The notes beneath the pieces were generated by a model. That model had not been told where the DNA came from. It searched no databases and worked only from the letters and a program-made list of their open reading frames with translations. A program made the position numbers and the translations under genes. From Luscinia megarhynchos (lineage: Eukaryota; Chordata; Aves; Passeriformes; Turdidae): DNA of 64,000 nucleotides. The first letter of the stretch is position 1; each line of letters begins with the position of its first letter. Shown piece by piece: positions 39,001 to 51,985 of this stretch. The stretch covers positions 79,366,905-79,430,904 of the forward strand of contig JAPFBE010000002.1 in the NCBI GenBank assembly GCA_034336665.1. The letters are read 5' to 3'.

Positions 39001-42000
39001 CATGCTCCATTTGTTGAGGGAGCACCTCAGTTCCTGCTGCCCTCCTTTTTCACATCTCTGCAAGCCTGCCTCAACACAAATTCAGAAAGCAAGGATGCTC
39101 AAGTTATGTGAGACACATTGGAGAAGCACACAGAAAAATATATTACATAAGAGTCCATGGTGGATGCAATTGCCAGGATATTTTTTCTGGGTATGGCATT
39201 TGTACTTCTGCATATTGCTGGGGCATTCAATGCCATGGTTGTTTCTGCAGTCAGAGTTCAAGGTATACTGCATGAAAAAGTTTGCAATATGATTGTACAA
39301 ACACATGAAATACACTAATTAATAGGTTTTTAATTAAGAGGATGAGATACATCTTGCACACTTAAATTGTTTTATAACTTGTTTACATAAATTTCTTTGC
39401 TAGTAGTAATTTGTAAGTCATTTAAATGTCTGCACAGAGGACCTGGTTGATATAAAAGGCAAGAATGATTCTCAGATTGTTTGTACTTTCATTCCAGTTC
39501 AAGGTCTCCTCGCAGTGGGGCCAGACATTATTCTGTAAACAACAGGGTTATCTTTTCCAGCTTATTGTTTTCTTATGACTCAGATACAAAACTGAACTAC
39601 TGTCATTCAGTTCTGGAGGAAATGCTTTAGTTTAAAATGCTCCCACCAGAGTTCATGCTCAGTTGCCTCATCTTGCAATTAAAGCAGGTGAGGAGTGCAC
39701 ATAAATTATTATTGACGTCTTTAGGAGCTCAGCTGATGCAAGGTTAGTTACTTAACTGAGTTATCTGCTAGAGCCCTTGAACTAAAATAAAGGTTATTCT
39801 CACTGACAGCATCTTTTGTGTGTGCAAAAGCACAGGAGGACTCATTAAGGACTTTATTCTTTGAAATTCTTAGGAGTTGCACCAAAACCCTGCGGCTGCT
39901 AAATGTGTCCTTCCCGAGTTGGGATTTAATGAATTTTAAATGTTGTTCACTATAGAAAACAAGAAAGAAAGAGAAATCTTAAGTGTCCCTGTCTAACATT
40001 AGTGAAGAATTTGGAAGGCAAATAGGTATTTTTGTTTCAATGTGAAGATATTTGCCATTTTTTTCCAGCTTTCCTGGGGTTCTACAGAAGCACTGCCTCT
40101 TGTACTGTCAAGCAAATCCTACCTCTGTAAAGAATTTCCTAGAGCAATAGAGTGAAAGCACCTGTAATCTCAGAAGTGGGATTTACTTTAGAGAGACCAC
40201 ACGACTATTCTGAGCCCTCCAGCACAGGCTGAGAACATGGGCTAATTTCTGACCAAGTCACAGCTGGCGTTACATGTGAAAATCAGCAACATCCTCTGCC
40301 TTGGTAAGTCTCTAAGGATTTAAAAGGACAATATGATTCTCCTTCTTCAAGCCTATTGCTGTTAACATGGGAAAGTCATACCCAATTTCAACTAACTGGT
40401 TGGAACTTTAGAAACATCCCTCTGTGCTCGTGCATCCCAAATGTGGCTGTCCATTATCCCTGCTCCTCATTCATGAAACATCTAAACCTTGTAAAGTGAA
40501 CCTTGTGGGACAGCAGCAATGAATTTCCCTGTGCCTAAAGAGCTGTTGTAGCATTTCAGGCAATGTCTAAGCAGATAATTTGAATAGCATGTGTGTTTAT
40601 GATTTTCTTGGCTGCAGAAGAGCTCTTCTTCATCTGTGTTCTGGATCCTGTCCTGGAGGATTCCAACACTCTGCAGTGTCCACTGCAAAGTAATGTGCTG
40701 GCAGAGCCTGCCACTGCAAGCCAGAGTGCAGAGGAAGGCACAGAGCCATCCCAATGACACATGTGGGAATATTCAAGGTACCTCTGTTGCTCAAATGGGC
40801 TGCCATTAACAGACATGAGTCTTTACCATAAAGTTTATGACTGTGCCTTCTACCCCACGTAAAGAAAGAGGGAAAAGAAGAAAGCACTCACTACCTTTGT
40901 CAAGGTGATAATTCCCAGTCCAATGCACATTAGTCTTTTTTCTCCCTACTGCTTGCATCCTTCTCCCTCCCTCCTATCCTCCCACTTCCTTCCACCACTA
41001 CAAAGCCCTTCAAAGATCAAAGTCATCATTGACCATGAGTTTCCACAATGTTTCTGCTTTGACATTGGCTGGGAGCCAGCTGGCATGTGTTGAAAACCAT
41101 CATAAGAATCTGTTTAATTACTGTTCCCAATGCAGTGTTCTAACAAAACACTGGAACGGACACAGTTCCAGCAATCTGATGCCCAGTGATGAGACACTGC
41201 AGCAGCCCAGCCATGACTTTGACTTTTGCTCTCTTAATTCCTTTTTATTCCATACTGTTAATCCACTTTTTGGCCTGTTTTGAAAAGATACCTTTGCAAG
41301 AACAATAAAGGGTATCTCAAAGATTTTCCTCAATTTAGTATTTTTATTTACTATTAAAATAGGTTCCATGTAGATTTGGTGAAATATACCAATACACCAA
41401 TATTTTCAAAATACATCACTCACAAAAAAATTACACTCTTTTTACTATGTCTCCTTGATCTGTGACCTGTTGTTGGATAAGCACACTCTCCTGGCTAGCC
41501 TTGGAGCTTATGTTAGTGTGATGACTGGCTGCTCCAGGCAATGCTTGCAATTCATCCACTTGTTAAATTAAGCCCATTGTGGCTGCATCTATGCCTTTTC
41601 CTGACCTTTGATATATGCCAGCTTCTGCTCCTTCCCAGAATCACTAGGTGATTTCTCCAGCTCACACCTTCTCTGGGTTCTCCCCTGATCCAGGACATGT
41701 TTTTGCTGCCTCAGGAAATCAGAGACTACAGGGCCAGCCTGTTGAAGCCACGCTCCATGAAGACAGTGGCTACTTCACTGAAGGACCTCATGCTGTACAT
41801 CTCTCCAGCCAGTGGCACACATTCCCCTTCCCACCATGTCTCAAACACCTGCAGTCAGCCAGCCTGGCCACATGCTGCCTCAGTGAGCAGCACTGTCTGG
41901 CACCAGGGTGCTCCCAGCTTCCAGCACCATTGCAACAGGACAACCAAAACCTCTAGCCACTTCAAACTGTGCAGCTGGACACTCTTCAGACACCATGCAT

Positions 42001-42481
42001 TGTGTCTAAGACTTTGCACCTCAGGGGACTCTGCCTGTGAGTCTCTGTGGTTACACCCACTGGGTCAGACTTGACCTCCTTGAGCATCTGCACTATTGCC
42101 TGGAATTATACCACAGGATTGACAGCTGCAATGTTCCAAATCAAGTACAGCCAAACCTTAGAAACTCAAAGATTACATGGGGTAGAAGAAGTTTGAACTA
42201 TCTGGCAGCAGAATAGCATCCATCCCAAAGTTCAAGGGAGAGGCACAGTTTCACTGTGCCACTCAGGATGGAAATTATGTCTGTGAGGCAGTGGCACCAT
42301 CCACTGAGAGACATAATCAGAGCAGTCTCTGGCCAATACACAACTGATCTCTGTTTGGAGGAGTGAAACTGTTCTCATGACCACTTTGACCACAGCTATA
42401 TACCTCTTATACTTTTTGTCACCCAGAAATCTGAACTGCAGGTGCCCAGGACTGGATGGAGATGACAAGGCACGTCCTGCA

Positions 42482-42552
42482 GCTGAGGTCACTGCTGTCC
42501 TGGCAGACACAGCCCTCAGCTGAGGACATTGCTGTCCTGGCAGACACATCTT
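42482..42552. repeat. 37-bp tandem duplication (2 copies)
   Basis: The unit beginning GCTGAGGTCACTGCTGTCC at 42482 recurs at 42519 as GCTGAGGACATTGCTGTCC; both continue TGGCAGACACA before diverging. The few differences suggest a moderately old duplication. Confidence 0.85.
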
Positions 42553-45530
42553 CCTGTGAGCCAGGGAAGCACTCCTGCTGCTCTGCAGTGGACAGCCTCT
42601 CTGGCAGCTCAAGGGACTGTGAATAATCCTTTTGAGCTCCTGCCACCAGTGCAAAGTGTGATCAGTACATAATGACGCCAATGGCAGAGTGTGAACCTTC
42701 TGCTTTGAGTGGCTGGGTTTCAACAACAGTGACAAGAAAGAGCTGGATATAAGGGACATTCAGAGGCCTCTGTCCTCCATACAGATCTCATGACAAGAAT
42801 GTAGTCACCCCATCAGATCCCAGGACAGTGTTGCACACAGATCATGTATTAGGGACATATTACCATGGCATCTTCACCTTGCCCCTGTCTCATGTGACAA
42901 GTACAACTTCTTGTCCTGCTTCTCTTGTTGCATCACACAGCCAGATGTGGAACCCAGCCCTGAGAAGCCTCACTTCCAGTATCTTGTCTTAGGGCTTTTG
43001 CCCATGGCTGGAGCAAACATCCTGGGGGAAAAATGTGCCTTGAAGACAACCATGATGTTGGACTGAGAACCTCAGCATTCAGGGTCTGCCAGCAGGATAC
43101 AGCCCATGGTGGGTGAAGCTCACAGCACTCTCCCCTGTGACATGGCCATTTTAATAACTCCTCTGCTGCTCCTTCTTCCTGCTCTTCATCTCCTCCACAG
43201 TGGATTTAATCGAGGGTTAACTGCTCAAGGCTTTTGTTCAAAAAAACATCAGAATCTTCAAATCCTTGGTCACCCTATCTCAGCAATTAGGGTCTGAAAA
43301 ACGATCTGGGGATGAACACAAAATCTTGCCCTTGAGAGATCAAATGAGAATTTTACTATAGATTTTATCATCTCCCTGGAGGTGGGATTTTCCCCAGAGA
43401 TTTCTTGCACTTTAACTGGGTGTTCAGCTAGAAAGACCGCACATGTTGCTGTCTGACTGGTGTTTAATTTTTCTGCTTCCAAGATTTGCTTGACCTAAGA
43501 CGAGAGCTATGAGTGGAGGGGAGGAAGGGGAGACAGGCTGGGCAGGAAACAGAGTCCAGTGAACTTCTACAAACCTTAAACAACTGCAGTTGGCTGGCAT
43601 TCAGTGTGAGATGGACCAAGGTTCAGGGTGATTTATTTTATCTGGAATTGTTTCACATCTCTGGATGTAATGTGTGGGGTTGGCTCCTGCTCCAAAAGCA
43701 AGTGGTCTTCTGAAGAAGTCTTTCAAGATGATCTTTCATTTATCTGTAGTGCAGCATTTGCCTTCTTCACATTCACAAATTTGGAACTAATTCCCTGTAT
43801 GACATAGCATTTAATGAGTTTGTCTCCTGAATTCTGCAAAGCATTTAAAATACTTTGATGGCATTTTCTCTTTAGCAATTAATGACTTATCAGTGAGTTT
43901 TGCAGAGAACAATGGCCAGATTCTCCTCCAATGCTGTTTTACATCTCTGTAGCTTCACTGACTACAAATTAATTACTCCACATAGCGGGAGATGAGAATT
44001 AAGACCTTAAGACTACCACTATTTAATCACATGCTTTGAACTCATTTTCTCTCATTCAGAATCTATCCTTTGCTTGCAGCCCTACATAATTGCCATTTTA
44101 CTATCTTAGAAAGCTGGTCATTATCGAGAACGTGTGTACTAACTACGCTTTGATTTAGGAACCCCAAAATGAGAGATACTCCAGCCAGGGGAAGCCCCCA
44201 CCACACCACCTCATGGCAGCAGCTGATGGCTGTTCTCACCTGGGTACCAGACTTGCCTTGGAAACTGTTCTGCAAGCTCTGAGGGACAGTGGTTATTATT
44301 TCATTTCACCCCTAATAAGCTCTTTTTCTACATACCTGAGGAGTTTGCAATTAGACTCAAAAAATAAAAGCTTGCTGCAGGAAAGTGAAGCTTTTTCTCT
44401 AGCACAAAGAGTCCAGCTGCATTTTCTCATGAAAACAGCCAGACCGTAGACTCTCCTTGTACTGTAGACTAATTTGTTTTGATGCTCACAGGATGTATAT
44501 CCTGAAATTGAATAAATATGCTGAAACATGCACAACCTGGACACATCTTTATTTAATTCTTTTGGCTCTGAATCCAGTTCTGTCCCAAGAAGGTAAAAAG
44601 TAAAAGCAACACCAACTGAGAAAGAGAAATGCAAAAAACCCAGATAGCTGTGATAAGGTTTGACATAGACAGATGCTTGCTTGCTGTTTGAATATATGTT
44701 TATTTAAAATATATTCATATCTGAACATTGAAGTACAAGCAGGCAAGAGTAGTAGATACTGTTTTAAAAAGACTTTCATTAATTACACACAAATCTGGAC
44801 TAAGTTTAGCATGTTCAGTGAATTAAATGGGCAAGTACTTCAGGATCTGCTTATTCCCACAAGTTAGGAGGTGATAAGTGGTGTCAGCTAATTCAGGTGA
44901 TTGTTTTCATGTGTGCAAGCATTACTCATATGGGTGCAGATTTCCAGGGCCAGACAACAAAAGTTAGTTAAGTGGGATGCATTTGGCATTATATATTAAG
45001 AACAATATGAAGAAAATTTTTGCTATAAAAACATTTAGGCTACAAAATAAAGTGCTTGAAGTTGAGAAAAATAAAAATTAAGGCTGTCCTTGCAATTAAT
45101 GCTTTACGATACCTTATTTAATTATAGTCATCTGTGTCACTGTCTCCATAACTTTAAATTTCTGCAACTAAGTACTTCATGGATCTTACTGCAGCATGGA
45201 TCTTACTGACATCATCATCTCTCACTAAAAAAGCCTATTATTTATACTGATCAGCCAATGCAGGGCGTTGGGCCTGACTGACATTTTCCCATTGCTATTT
45301 GCTGACAGCAAAGATGGTGCCTTACATCTGGCAGTGTAATTTCAAGGTCTGGAGGAGAACACAGTTATTCAATTATGGAAGTTATAATTTTGTCTTGGTT
45401 AGGACTGTATCCTTCCCCTTCTCCTCTCAGCCACCCCAGCCACTGCACAGTCCTGCTTTCCTCCCTTGCTGCTCCCAGGGGTATCACCTATCATGGAGAT
45501 GTCCTGACATTTGCCCCTCTGTGCCAATGT

Positions 45531-45822
45531 CTCCTTCTTCTTCTTCTTCTTCTTCTTCTTCTTCTTCTTCTTTCTTCCCCTTCTTCTTTCTTCTTCTTCT
45601 CCTTTCTCCTTCTCCTTCTCCTTTCTTCTCCTTCTCCTTCTCCTTCTCCTTCTCCTTCTCCTTCTCCTTCTCCTTCTCCTTCTCCTTCTCCTTCTCCTTC
45701 TCCTTCTCCTTCTCCTTCTCCTTCTCCTTCTCCTTCTCCTTCTCCTTCTCCTTCTCCTTCTCCTTCTCCTTCTCCTTCTCCTTCTCCTTCTCCTTTCTTC
45801 TCCTTTCTCCTTCTGTCTCCAG
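45531..45822. repeat. Long polypyrimidine satellite: (TTC)n followed by (CTTCTC)n
   Basis: About 290 bases almost without purines on the + strand. It begins with a TTC array (about 45534-45571), passes through mixed TTC/CTT/CCTT units, and then has 27 uninterrupted copies of the hexamer CTTCTC at 45631-45792, ending in variant units. Because the hexamer has no stop codon in any frame on either strand, it creates six long spurious open frames (Ser-Phe, Ser-Pro and poly-Leu on +; Glu-Lys, Gly-Glu and poly-Arg on -). These are not genes. Confidence 0.97.
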
Positions 45823-48800
45823 CTCCAACAACCACTGACCTCTTTTATTCCTCCATGAGTAAACCAAATTCCTCTGTCTCTTCCCTTGCTGCACAGGCAC
45901 ACACAGCAGACCTTGTCTCACAAGTGCCAACGGGAATTCTACAGCCCTTTGATTTGGAGACCAAATGAGCACAGAAAGACTTCTGAGGCTCTGAGCTGGA
46001 ACATGTCTGGCCTAGATAGGATTTTTAGATGTGAGAATTTAGCAAGTCTCTACTGAGCATGTACAAACTGCAAAGACAGTAATGCTCAGACATGGTCCAA
46101 ATCTGGGAATAATTGCCCAAATGTGTTGAAAAGAAGATTTCTGGTGTTTGGTTGACTTCTTTTGCCAAATTTTTGGGCTTTCCTTCCATGCATGGAGGTA
46201 AAAGATGTTCTCAGGGAAATAGAGGGAATTTATATTGCCATAGACAAAATAACATACTTTCTCCTAACCTTGTTCTTGGAAACAGATGCACCATTCTTGA
46301 TAAATCTTGCAAAACAAAAACAAACTGAAACAAACGAAGTCAGCTGGAGGTTGATACCCAGTATAGGAAATTTCAGCTTGATGCATTAAACTTTGGCAAA
46401 TGTATAAGCAACTGACAACAAGATATAATAATGAAAAAGTGTTGGGAAATCATTGCACCTTTAATTCATAACTCCCACACATTTTAAGATAATGGAAATT
46501 ACTCATGTTCATCAGGAATTGAATAGATGCTTCTGTTATTACTTGTATTATTCAGTTAGCAACAGCAGCCAAATGTATGTCTGACTTTCATTAACTTGAG
46601 CAGTATACCTTGCAGTATTAAAATCTATTTCAATTCAACCCTTCTGTATTTGTCTCCTGACGTACTGCATACAAACCTTAACCATGATATCATCTTTTGG
46701 GATAATAAACTAAATCAGCAATTTATTTCATTTGCAGAGATCATCACATATGAGACATTTTCAGGTATGCAAATGTCTCAGGCAAATATTGAGCCATGGC
46801 TCTAAATGGAACATTCAGAGATAACAAAATATCTTTTCTATTTTAAAGGTACATTTTGTCCTAATTGAAAAAAAAAAAAAAAGGTGCAATAGCCTTGGCT
46901 AGAATTGTCAGAGTGGTAAATTTCACCCTGTTCAGGAGGCCAGCACAAAGTGACACTGACAGTTAACGTCCAGAGACAAAGCTCTTGTTCCCAAAACAGA
47001 AGCGGGTTTTGGCCAAGTTTCATAATTTTTTGGTAGTTCCAGCTGTCAGCATTGTGTCATTCACTTTACTTATGGTTCTTAGTCGGCATCTCCCCCGGAA
47101 AATAGATTCTTAAATCAGCAAGGCACTTAAGGCATGTTTTTTAAAGGATTCAATGAGTTTCTGAATAGCAGGAGATGAGCCCTACTCCAGGATGCTGCCA
47201 AAGCTGGACTTGGATGAAAGACTGGTTCAGATGTTCCCCTCTAGGAAGGGGTTGGGACTTTCTGGAAGTAACTCTCCTGGAAAGTTGGCTGACCCCATTC
47301 TCAATGAGCCCAAATGATTCCTGATCCCCCTGCTGCCCTGCACATCCCCCCTGCATCCCCTCACCAGAACAAAGCCCCCAGCCTGGGTGCATGTCGTCTC
47401 TCTCTTTGCATGGACACTCCTTTTGCTGCACAGTGACAAACACAAACCAGCCCCCTTTGCAGGCTACTTTTTGGACCTTTCACCATCTCATGGGAGGCTG
47501 CTGCTTGTGCTCTGCCTTTAATGCCATCCTTTTATCTTCTTATTACATCTCCCTACCACTATACTTGTCCATGAAAAATGAACAAAATCAGGTTTTGTCA
47601 GCTGCATGTTTCTGTGGTCAGTTGTTGCTGCCATGCCCAGAGTTTCTGCTGCATTCATACAAAGCCCATCATTACAAACCCCATATAGCCTAGCTGTGTG
47701 GTCCCAGTGGTGCCACAGCAGACACAACAAGCACTGGTTGCTCAGCAATGCCCTTAGCTCCTGCTGCCCTGTTGCTTCAGCTATCAGGGATGCCTGGTTT
47801 TGTGCAGACATGTTTTGTACTTCATATCTAACCAGAACAAAACTACAGATACAATAAAAATTAAATAACCTGCACGCATCTCCGATTCAGAAACTGCATA
47901 GCAAAAGAGGCCTCAGGATCAAAGAGAAGCAAGCACGTCCTAGGGTATTCTGGGGATGCTCAGAAGAGCTACCCTTTAGAACAAGAGCCTGTTGAGGAAG
48001 GATGCATGTTCATGTAACTACACTGTTACAAACTGATGCAGAAAAATTATTCATTGATGTGTTACCAAAAATTGCTGGCACCTCTCCTGTGGTTCAATGG
48101 CCCCATGAGTACCAGTCCCATTTTACCACATCCCTGAATTCAGATTATGCTACAGAAATGAACACAACTGTACTTAAAATTATTGCAGACATTTTTTAAA
48201 AAAGAGACGAGCAGTTCTATTGTTTTTAAATTAGAAACATAAAATTTGGAAGTTTGGGGATGTGGTAATAAATCTCTTTAAACTGTCCTACCAACACATT
48301 TTACCAAGTTTTTTTCAGGTCATTGTCACTGCAGCTTCAAACAGATTTAATGTCAGCTGTATTTTTCCTTTGCACAGGTTCTGTCTCTCTTTGAATAAGT
48401 AATTTGAGAAAATTTGCCACCTCTTATGATCTTTGAATGTGATGCCAAGGCTATCCCATCCTGGGCACAAATACAACCATCACTCATGAACATAACAATC
48501 AGCTGTGGCCAACACTACCTTGTCACCCACTGTGGTGTGAGGCTCAGGGTTGTGCTTTGGGTCAAGCCTTCTCAACCATAATTTGTATTACTGAACAAAT
48601 CTGGAGAAATGGCATGATTAGGAACTCTCCTCCCCATGCAGATATCTTTCCTTAGCCCTGCTGGTGGTGCAAGTCACCTGCAGGATTGGCTATGCAAAAA
48701 TGAATGCTTGGGAAGCACTCAAAAAATTGTGACGTTTATCCTCAATGGTGCCTTGGCAGACATAGGCTGGAAACTTATTCTCAAGATTTCTCAACTTGCT

Positions 48801-51290
48801 TTTTGAATAGTTCCCATGTATTTCTAACCATGACTCTTTCCTAAAATTCCACTAACTCTCCCCTAAGGAGAGACTCAAAACTGAATTTTCAAATTTGGTG
48901 GACATTTGGGTCTTCTGTAGTTGATAAGCACACTTGAGGTCCTCTTGCAATCTTCCAGCACACAACATATTTTGAAAAAAAAAGAAAATTGCATTTGGTG
49001 AAGTTTGTCTCTTAATCTCACCTGAATCCCACTCCTGCCTGGTTTGGCTCAATGTTGGTGTGGTGATTGGGTGGCCAGTGTCCTCTGGAGGGCTGGGGGG
49101 ACCCAGGGTGACACAAAGGCAGCACAGTGAACACTGCCTGACAGGCCTGCAGCTGCTTCTCCATGGGACCACACATGGAAATGCTCTTAATGCTGTACAG
49201 TGCTTCCAGACAGGAGCCTCAGGAGAGTGGGGAGGAAGTAAGTGGGACACAGGACAATATTTTGTTATTTCTGTGAAGTACAAGGGTTATTTGTTTTCTT
49301 TTTTTAATCCTCATGGTAATTTCTGTCTTTTCAAATTATCTGTCTGGCTTCTGGTCTTTAGTTCTGCTCCTTCTAGCATTAATGTGTGTGTCTATCTTCA
49401 TGTTTGGCATCAGATATCGTCCCCACAGAGGCTTGAGGATCTGGAGGATTTGCAGGTCTCAGCCCCAGATCCTTCGAGGGCACTGCCCATAAGTACACTG
49501 GTGGCCCATGAGGAGCCCATTTGTTGCCATCATCTTTGCCTGAGGAAGGCCTTCTCTTTGCTTGTTGCAGATGGTATTTTGACCTTTGATATATTCTGCA
49601 AGTATGTTAAACCCTGATAACCATGAATGTAACACGAAAATAAAGCTAAGCTTAGCTGAAATGTTAAAAGACACGCTTGTTAAAGAACGCTAAGAATGTT
49701 AAAGAATGCTTAAAAAAACCACCCTAATGTAGTAAATCACTGCCCCTTGGTGTCTGATGACCCTTAGGATGCTTCCCATATGCAGCGTCTTTGTCTTCCC
49801 ATTTGCTCTTTTATGTTACTTGTTTCTAATGTAGTGTCCTCTTTTCCTTGTGTTACGGAATGCTTTTTCTGGTTTCCCCCTTGACTGGGGGCAAGTTGCA
49901 AAATCCTTGCAGCACCTCATCTCTCCCCTCCCTGCAGCCTGGGCTGCCTGTAAGACCCCATGCCTATGTGGGGTCATATAGATTTTGCCCAAACCGAGTT
50001 TTACTCCCTTTGCTTCACTGTACTTCACTCAGCCACATCAAACAGAGCTGAAATTGTTGCTTAGTTGAATTGAAATCCGGCTGCCTACAAAGGAAGAGGA
50101 TACTGCAGCATACTTTGAAGGAGAAAGATTGCATTAAACAATCTGTTTAATATAACGAACACATTAAACAATCTGTGTGTGTGACACCAACAGGGAGCAG
50201 ACCGCTGAAAATCTGGTAGGATTTCAGTAGGAACGCAGCCTAAAAATCAATGACATGGCATGTCCGGAAGGTGGATCTAGAAATAGCAAGTGTGGTAACA
50301 GTTGAGAGGTGTCACGTTCCTGGGAGTGGGTCGCACACAGTAAGAGCAATCCAAGCACGGCCAGTCTCCCCTCTGAGGACAAGGGTCCATTCCCAGCCAT
50401 TCCCAGTGCCACTGCCCAGCACAGGCTCAGCCACAGGGATTGCCAGGGGTGTGTTTGCCTGGGAGAGGCTGGGAAAGTGATGAGTGGGGTGAGAGATTGC
50501 TTCTGCCAGATTGTTTTATTTTCTTACATGGCATGCCTGTTTTGATAGGAAGGCAACCAGATCGGGAACTGGAGGCGGAGGGGATCTCAACACAACCCGT
50601 TGGCCAAAGTCCTTCACAGAGCACAGGGTAAGCAAAGTGAAGGGCATGGAAAAACATCTGCCTGGGAAAAGCATCTCCCTGGGCTTCTTTTGCCCTCTCC
50701 GGGGCCCGGGACCTCTGACAGGGATAGATTTTGCTCAAACAAAAGAGACCATTATGGTCCTTGTGACCATTTAATTCAGGCTATAAAACGCTGTTTGCTA
50801 CCTTCTGACAAAAATCACCAGTCGTAGTTTGCAAGTGAGACTGATATATTTTGCTTTCCTGGTTATTGCTCCTTTCCCATGTTCAATGACTGATGTCATG
50901 TATGCACACGTTCAGTGGTGGAAACATGCTGGCAATGTGCAAGCGGATCGGGCTGAGGCTCCCAAGCACCGCAAAAGCACAATTTTTCCCAGTTGAGAAA
51001 TACCACGGACTAGTTGTAGCAAGACTTCTTGTTTTGCCTTCTGGAGCACACATTCTTGGTGCTGTCAATTCCTGCAATATTTATTTTAAAAACATAGCTT
51101 CTGGATCCATGTAATTAGCTACAAATCGCAGCCCTCTCTTACTTTGCCGCTCCTCACCCTTAAAAGTTTCTACTTGTTGAGGGCGAAAAGTCTAAAGAAA
51201 TGAATTCTGAGGCAAAAAGCTAAGTGGGGATTCACGATGAGCTGGCGTTTTCGGGATAGCCCCTCTTCCCGTGATTTTTGACCCCTCCAT
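45823..51290. other. Upstream flank of the CpG-island gene, no recognised gene
   Basis: About 5.5 kb of AT-rich unique sequence just upstream of the CpG island. It contains a 15-A run at 46868-46882, a 14-bp palindrome AGCTAAGCTTAGCT at 49644-49657, a 19-bp near-tandem pair at 49679-49716 and a duplicated forkhead-like word at 50132-50176. Open frames of up to 185 codons show no recognisable domains. Confidence 0.4.
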
Positions 51291-51925
51291 TTTGCTTTTT
51301 TGCCGACCCTTGAAGCTGCCAGCGAGGCTGGCGGGGAGGGCGGCGCGGAGCAGCGGAGCGAGCCCCGGCAGCGCAGCGCTGCTGCGAGCACCCGGCCGGA
51401 TTTCTCCGGCGAAGGGGCAGCCTTTCCACGTCCCCGATTTTGTACGGGGCCAGCCTGCTCTCGGTCGGTCCGCGGCGCTGCTCATGTTTTCCACTGGGGG
51501 GGAGAACGAGAGAGGGGAGACCAAGGCGGAGGAGGAGGAGGGAGGGGGGGGAAAGTTGCTTGAATTTGCGAGGGGCGAGAGCCGGCGGTGGCGGCGTGCT
51601 GCTTCTTTCCACTGGCTGGGGGAGCTGCCAATCTGTGTTGTAATCCTGCAGGAATTTCTGCGGGGTTTAACTGGGAGCCGCGGCGCCGTCGCCGCGCACT
51701 CGGGGCGGAGGGAGGGCGGCGGAGCCGGCAGCGCGCAGCCTGCAGCCCGCGAGCACCGGGCCCGCCGGGCAGCAGCGCACCGAGCCCGCGGACGGAGCGC
51801 GGCGGGCCGGACCCGGGGCGCCACCGGCCCTGCCCCGCGCCCCCGGGCGCTGCCGAGCGCCGCCGGCCCCCGCTTTCTCCTCTGTGCCCGGCCCCCGGCG
51901 GCGCCGCGCCGGCTCCGCGGGAATA

Positions 51926-51985
51926 ATGCGGGGCGTGTGGCTGGCGCTCACCGTCAGCTTCGTGGCCTGCGCCTCCGGGCAGCCG
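51926..51985 (+). CDS. First coding exon (signal peptide) of an unidentified secreted or membrane protein, partial
   Basis: The ATG at 51926 has A at -3 and opens 20 codons reading MRGVWLALTVSFVACASGQP. This is a textbook signal peptide: a basic residue at position 2, a hydrophobic core from about Val4 to Val13, and a small-residue cleavage region (Ala-Cys-Ala-Ser-Gly) with likely cleavage after Ala16 or Gly18. The frame meets a near-consensus splice donor CCG|GTGAGT immediately after 51985, in phase 0. The exon sits in a CpG island, as expected for exon 1. The mature protein lies almost wholly outside the window, apart from a possible microexon at 63374-63382. Twenty residues of signal peptide do not identify the family, so I give no gene symbol. 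Candidates are any large extracellular-matrix, adhesion or receptor gene with a short first coding exon. Confidence 0.8.

Larger units (their letters stand above)
25721..45530. other. Intergenic or intronic DNA with no recognised gene
   Basis: About 20 kb of mostly unique sequence. The longest open frame is a 198-codon + frame at 34892-35488, for which I recognise no domain. Candidate regulatory texture occurs at 30110-30560 and 34200-34460. A 37-bp tandem duplication lies at 42482-42552. The CAAA tract at 32992-33044 is listed separately. Confidence 0.4.

Noticed and set aside
44690..44716. Inverted repeat GAATATAT...ATATATTC
   Set aside because: Eight-base AT-only arms around an 11-base loop are expected often by chance in AT-rich DNA.
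45299..45972. Five long open frames of Ser-Phe, Ser-Pro, Leu, Glu-Lys, Gly-Glu and Arg repeats
   Set aside because: All are translations of one stop-free CTTCTC/TTC repeat in different frames, not proteins.
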